A DNA stretch of 11,801 bases, taken from contig CAIZYO010000163.1 of assembly GCA_903937225.1 (NCBI GenBank), forward strand, positions 1 through 11,801, in the 5' to 3' direction. The position numbers and the translations under genes are program-made. Positions 10,942 through 11,801 of this stretch are shown here, in pieces; the stretch's first letter is position 1, and every line of letters begins with the position of its first letter. Below the pieces are notes generated by a model. It was not told where the DNA came from and did not search any database. It saw only the letters and a program-made list of their open reading frames with translations. The DNA is from an uncultured Chloroflexota bacterium (lineage in GTDB: Bacteria > Chloroflexota > Limnocylindria > Limnocylindrales > Limnocylindraceae).

Positions 10942-11801
10942 GTGACGAGCCCAAAGAGCGGCACGAACAGTACCGAAAACGTCACCCAACTCGACCGAGT
11001 CACGATTCGATTCGCCGGCGATTCTGGCGATGGGATGCAGTTGACCGGCAGTCAGTTCACCGCCACCACCGCCCTCTTCGGCAACGACGTCTCGACGCTT
11101 CCTGACTACCCAGCGGAGATTCGCGCGCCGGCCGGTTCGCTTCCTGGTGTCTCCGGCTTCCAGATCAGCTTCTCTTCTGGCGACATCCACACGCCAGGCG
11201 ACCGACCAGACGTGCTGGTGGCGATGAACCCCGCCGCACTGAAGGTGAACCTCGGCGACCTGGTTCCGGGCGGCGGCATCATCGTCAACACGGATGCATT
11301 CAACGACATCAACCTGAAGAAGGCTGGATATGCGGCAGACCCTCTGCATGACGGCTCACTGAAGGGCTACAACCTCTTTGAGATCCCCATGTCCACCATG
11401 GTTGCGGGCGCATGTGAAGGGCTCGGCCTTAGCAGCAAGCAGGTTGAGCTCACCAAGAACTTCTTCGCCCTCGGCGTCATGTTCTGGCTCTACGAGCGCT
11501 CCATGGCGGCTACGGAGAAGTGGATCACCGAAAAGTTTGCAGGGAAAGATGCAATTGCCGAGGCGAACAAGCGCGCGCTGAACGCGGGCTACGCGTTTGG
11601 TGAGACCACAGAGATCTTCCACACGCACTACCGCGTTCCTGCGGCGCACCTCAAGCCAGGGACGTATCGAAACATCACCGGAAACGAAGCGACTGCACTC
11701 GGATTTGTGACGGCGGCGAAACTCGCTGAGCGCGACCTCTTCTTGGCCAGCTACCCGATCACCCCAGCGTCTGACATCCTCCATCAACTCTCTGGCTACA
11801 A
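10942..11801 (+). CDS. korA: 2-oxoacid:ferredoxin oxidoreductase alpha subunit, KorA type (3' end missing)
   Basis: The first 286 codons of a fused gamma-alpha subunit. Such enzymes oxidise 2-oxoglutarate or a related 2-oxoacid with CoA, giving acyl-CoA, CO2 and reduced ferredoxin; the thiamine-binding beta subunit is normally encoded next. The gamma domain begins with [15 protein letters not shown] (22-36) and has the conserved [11 protein letters not shown] stretch. Near the window end, GNEATALGF and [16 protein letters not shown] mark the start of the alpha (pyrimidine-binding) domain. GTG 10942 is set by a strong GGAGGAG (10927-10933) eight bases upstream. The FdxA-like ferredoxin upstream is a candidate electron acceptor. 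Family is certain; the substrate (2-oxoglutarate rather than pyruvate) is inferred from the fused KorA-type layout. Confidence 0.93.
   Translation, partial: MTSPKSGTNSTENVTQLDRVTIRFAGDSGDGMQLTGSQFTATTALFGNDVSTLPDYPAEIRAPAGSLPGVSGFQISFSSGDIHTPGDRPDVLVAMNPAALKVNLGDLVPGGGIIVNTDAFNDINLKKAGYAADPLHDGSLKGYNLFEIPMSTMVAGACEGLGLSSKQVELTKNFFALGVMFWLYERSMAATEKWITEKFAGKDAIAEANKRALNAGYAFGETTEIFHTHYRVPAAHLKPGTYRNITGNEATALGFVTAAKLAERDLFLASYPITPASDILHQLSGY

Noticed and set aside
1..11801. CRISPR arrays, insertion sequences, toxin-antitoxin or phage genes
   Set aside because: I saw no spaced direct repeats, transposase motifs, terminal inverted repeats or small paired toxin-like genes. The window reads as core metabolism.

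Overview
The window is a densely packed bacterial chromosome segment. Gaps between genes are about 65 bp or less, several genes are joined by 4-base GTGA overlaps, and GTG and TTG starts are common. The base composition is GC-rich. Gene content points to an aerobic, menaquinone-type respiring bacterium: a split b6-type cytochrome b with a Rieske protein, cupredoxins, a CtaG oxidase assembly factor, FdxA-like 7Fe ferredoxin and a KorA-type 2-oxoacid:ferredoxin oxidoreductase. I suspect Chloroflexota, possibly a streamlined freshwater lineage such as Limnocylindria. This is inference from gene content and style; no marker gene in the window proves it.

Layout. (1) 1-4099 (+) is a quinol-oxidising operon: the end of cytochrome b (b6 part), a subunit IV-like cytochrome b part, a Rieske protein, a membrane-anchored cytochrome c-cupredoxin fusion, and a membrane-anchored six-repeat kelch propeller. 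A six-helix Pr6Pr-like membrane protein follows (4110-4784). (2) 4800-5533 holds tRNA-Lys(UUU) on the minus strand, a DUF2203 gene, and initiator tRNA-fMet(CAU). (3) 5538-7330 (-) is a three-gene operon: a 53-aa membrane protein, a membrane protein with a duplicated two-helix module fused to a cupredoxin, and a TlpA/ResA-like thioredoxin lipoprotein. (4) Divergent from it, 7365-8560 (+) encodes CtaG and a small YHS-domain protein. (5) 8625-9783 (+) encodes a 7Fe ferredoxin and a zinc-ribbon methyltransferase that seems to lack a standard start codon. (6) 9830-10219 (-), a small lipoprotein, and 10240-10890 (+), a four-helix membrane protein, diverge from a 20-bp gap. (7) 10942 to the end is the 5' part of a korA-like gene.

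How it fits together. Regions 1, 3 and 4 read as one electron-transfer theme. A b6/Rieske complex oxidises quinol. The cytochrome c-cupredoxin fusion would carry electrons outward, perhaps replacing cytochrome f or c1 plus a soluble carrier. A second membrane-tethered cupredoxin, about 63% identical by hand count, sits next to oxidase and copper assembly genes and may be the receiving or alternative carrier near the terminal oxidase. The ferredoxin and KorA point to ferredoxin-linked 2-oxoglutarate oxidation.

The most striking non-coding feature is promoter geometry. At three divergent or single starts a -10-like hexamer lies exactly 6 nt before the start codon, which predicts leaderless mRNAs. 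In the 20-bp gap at 10220-10239 two overlapping, nearly symmetric -10 boxes serve both strands. The tRNA-fMet promoter likewise places its predicted transcription start at the mature tRNA 5' end.
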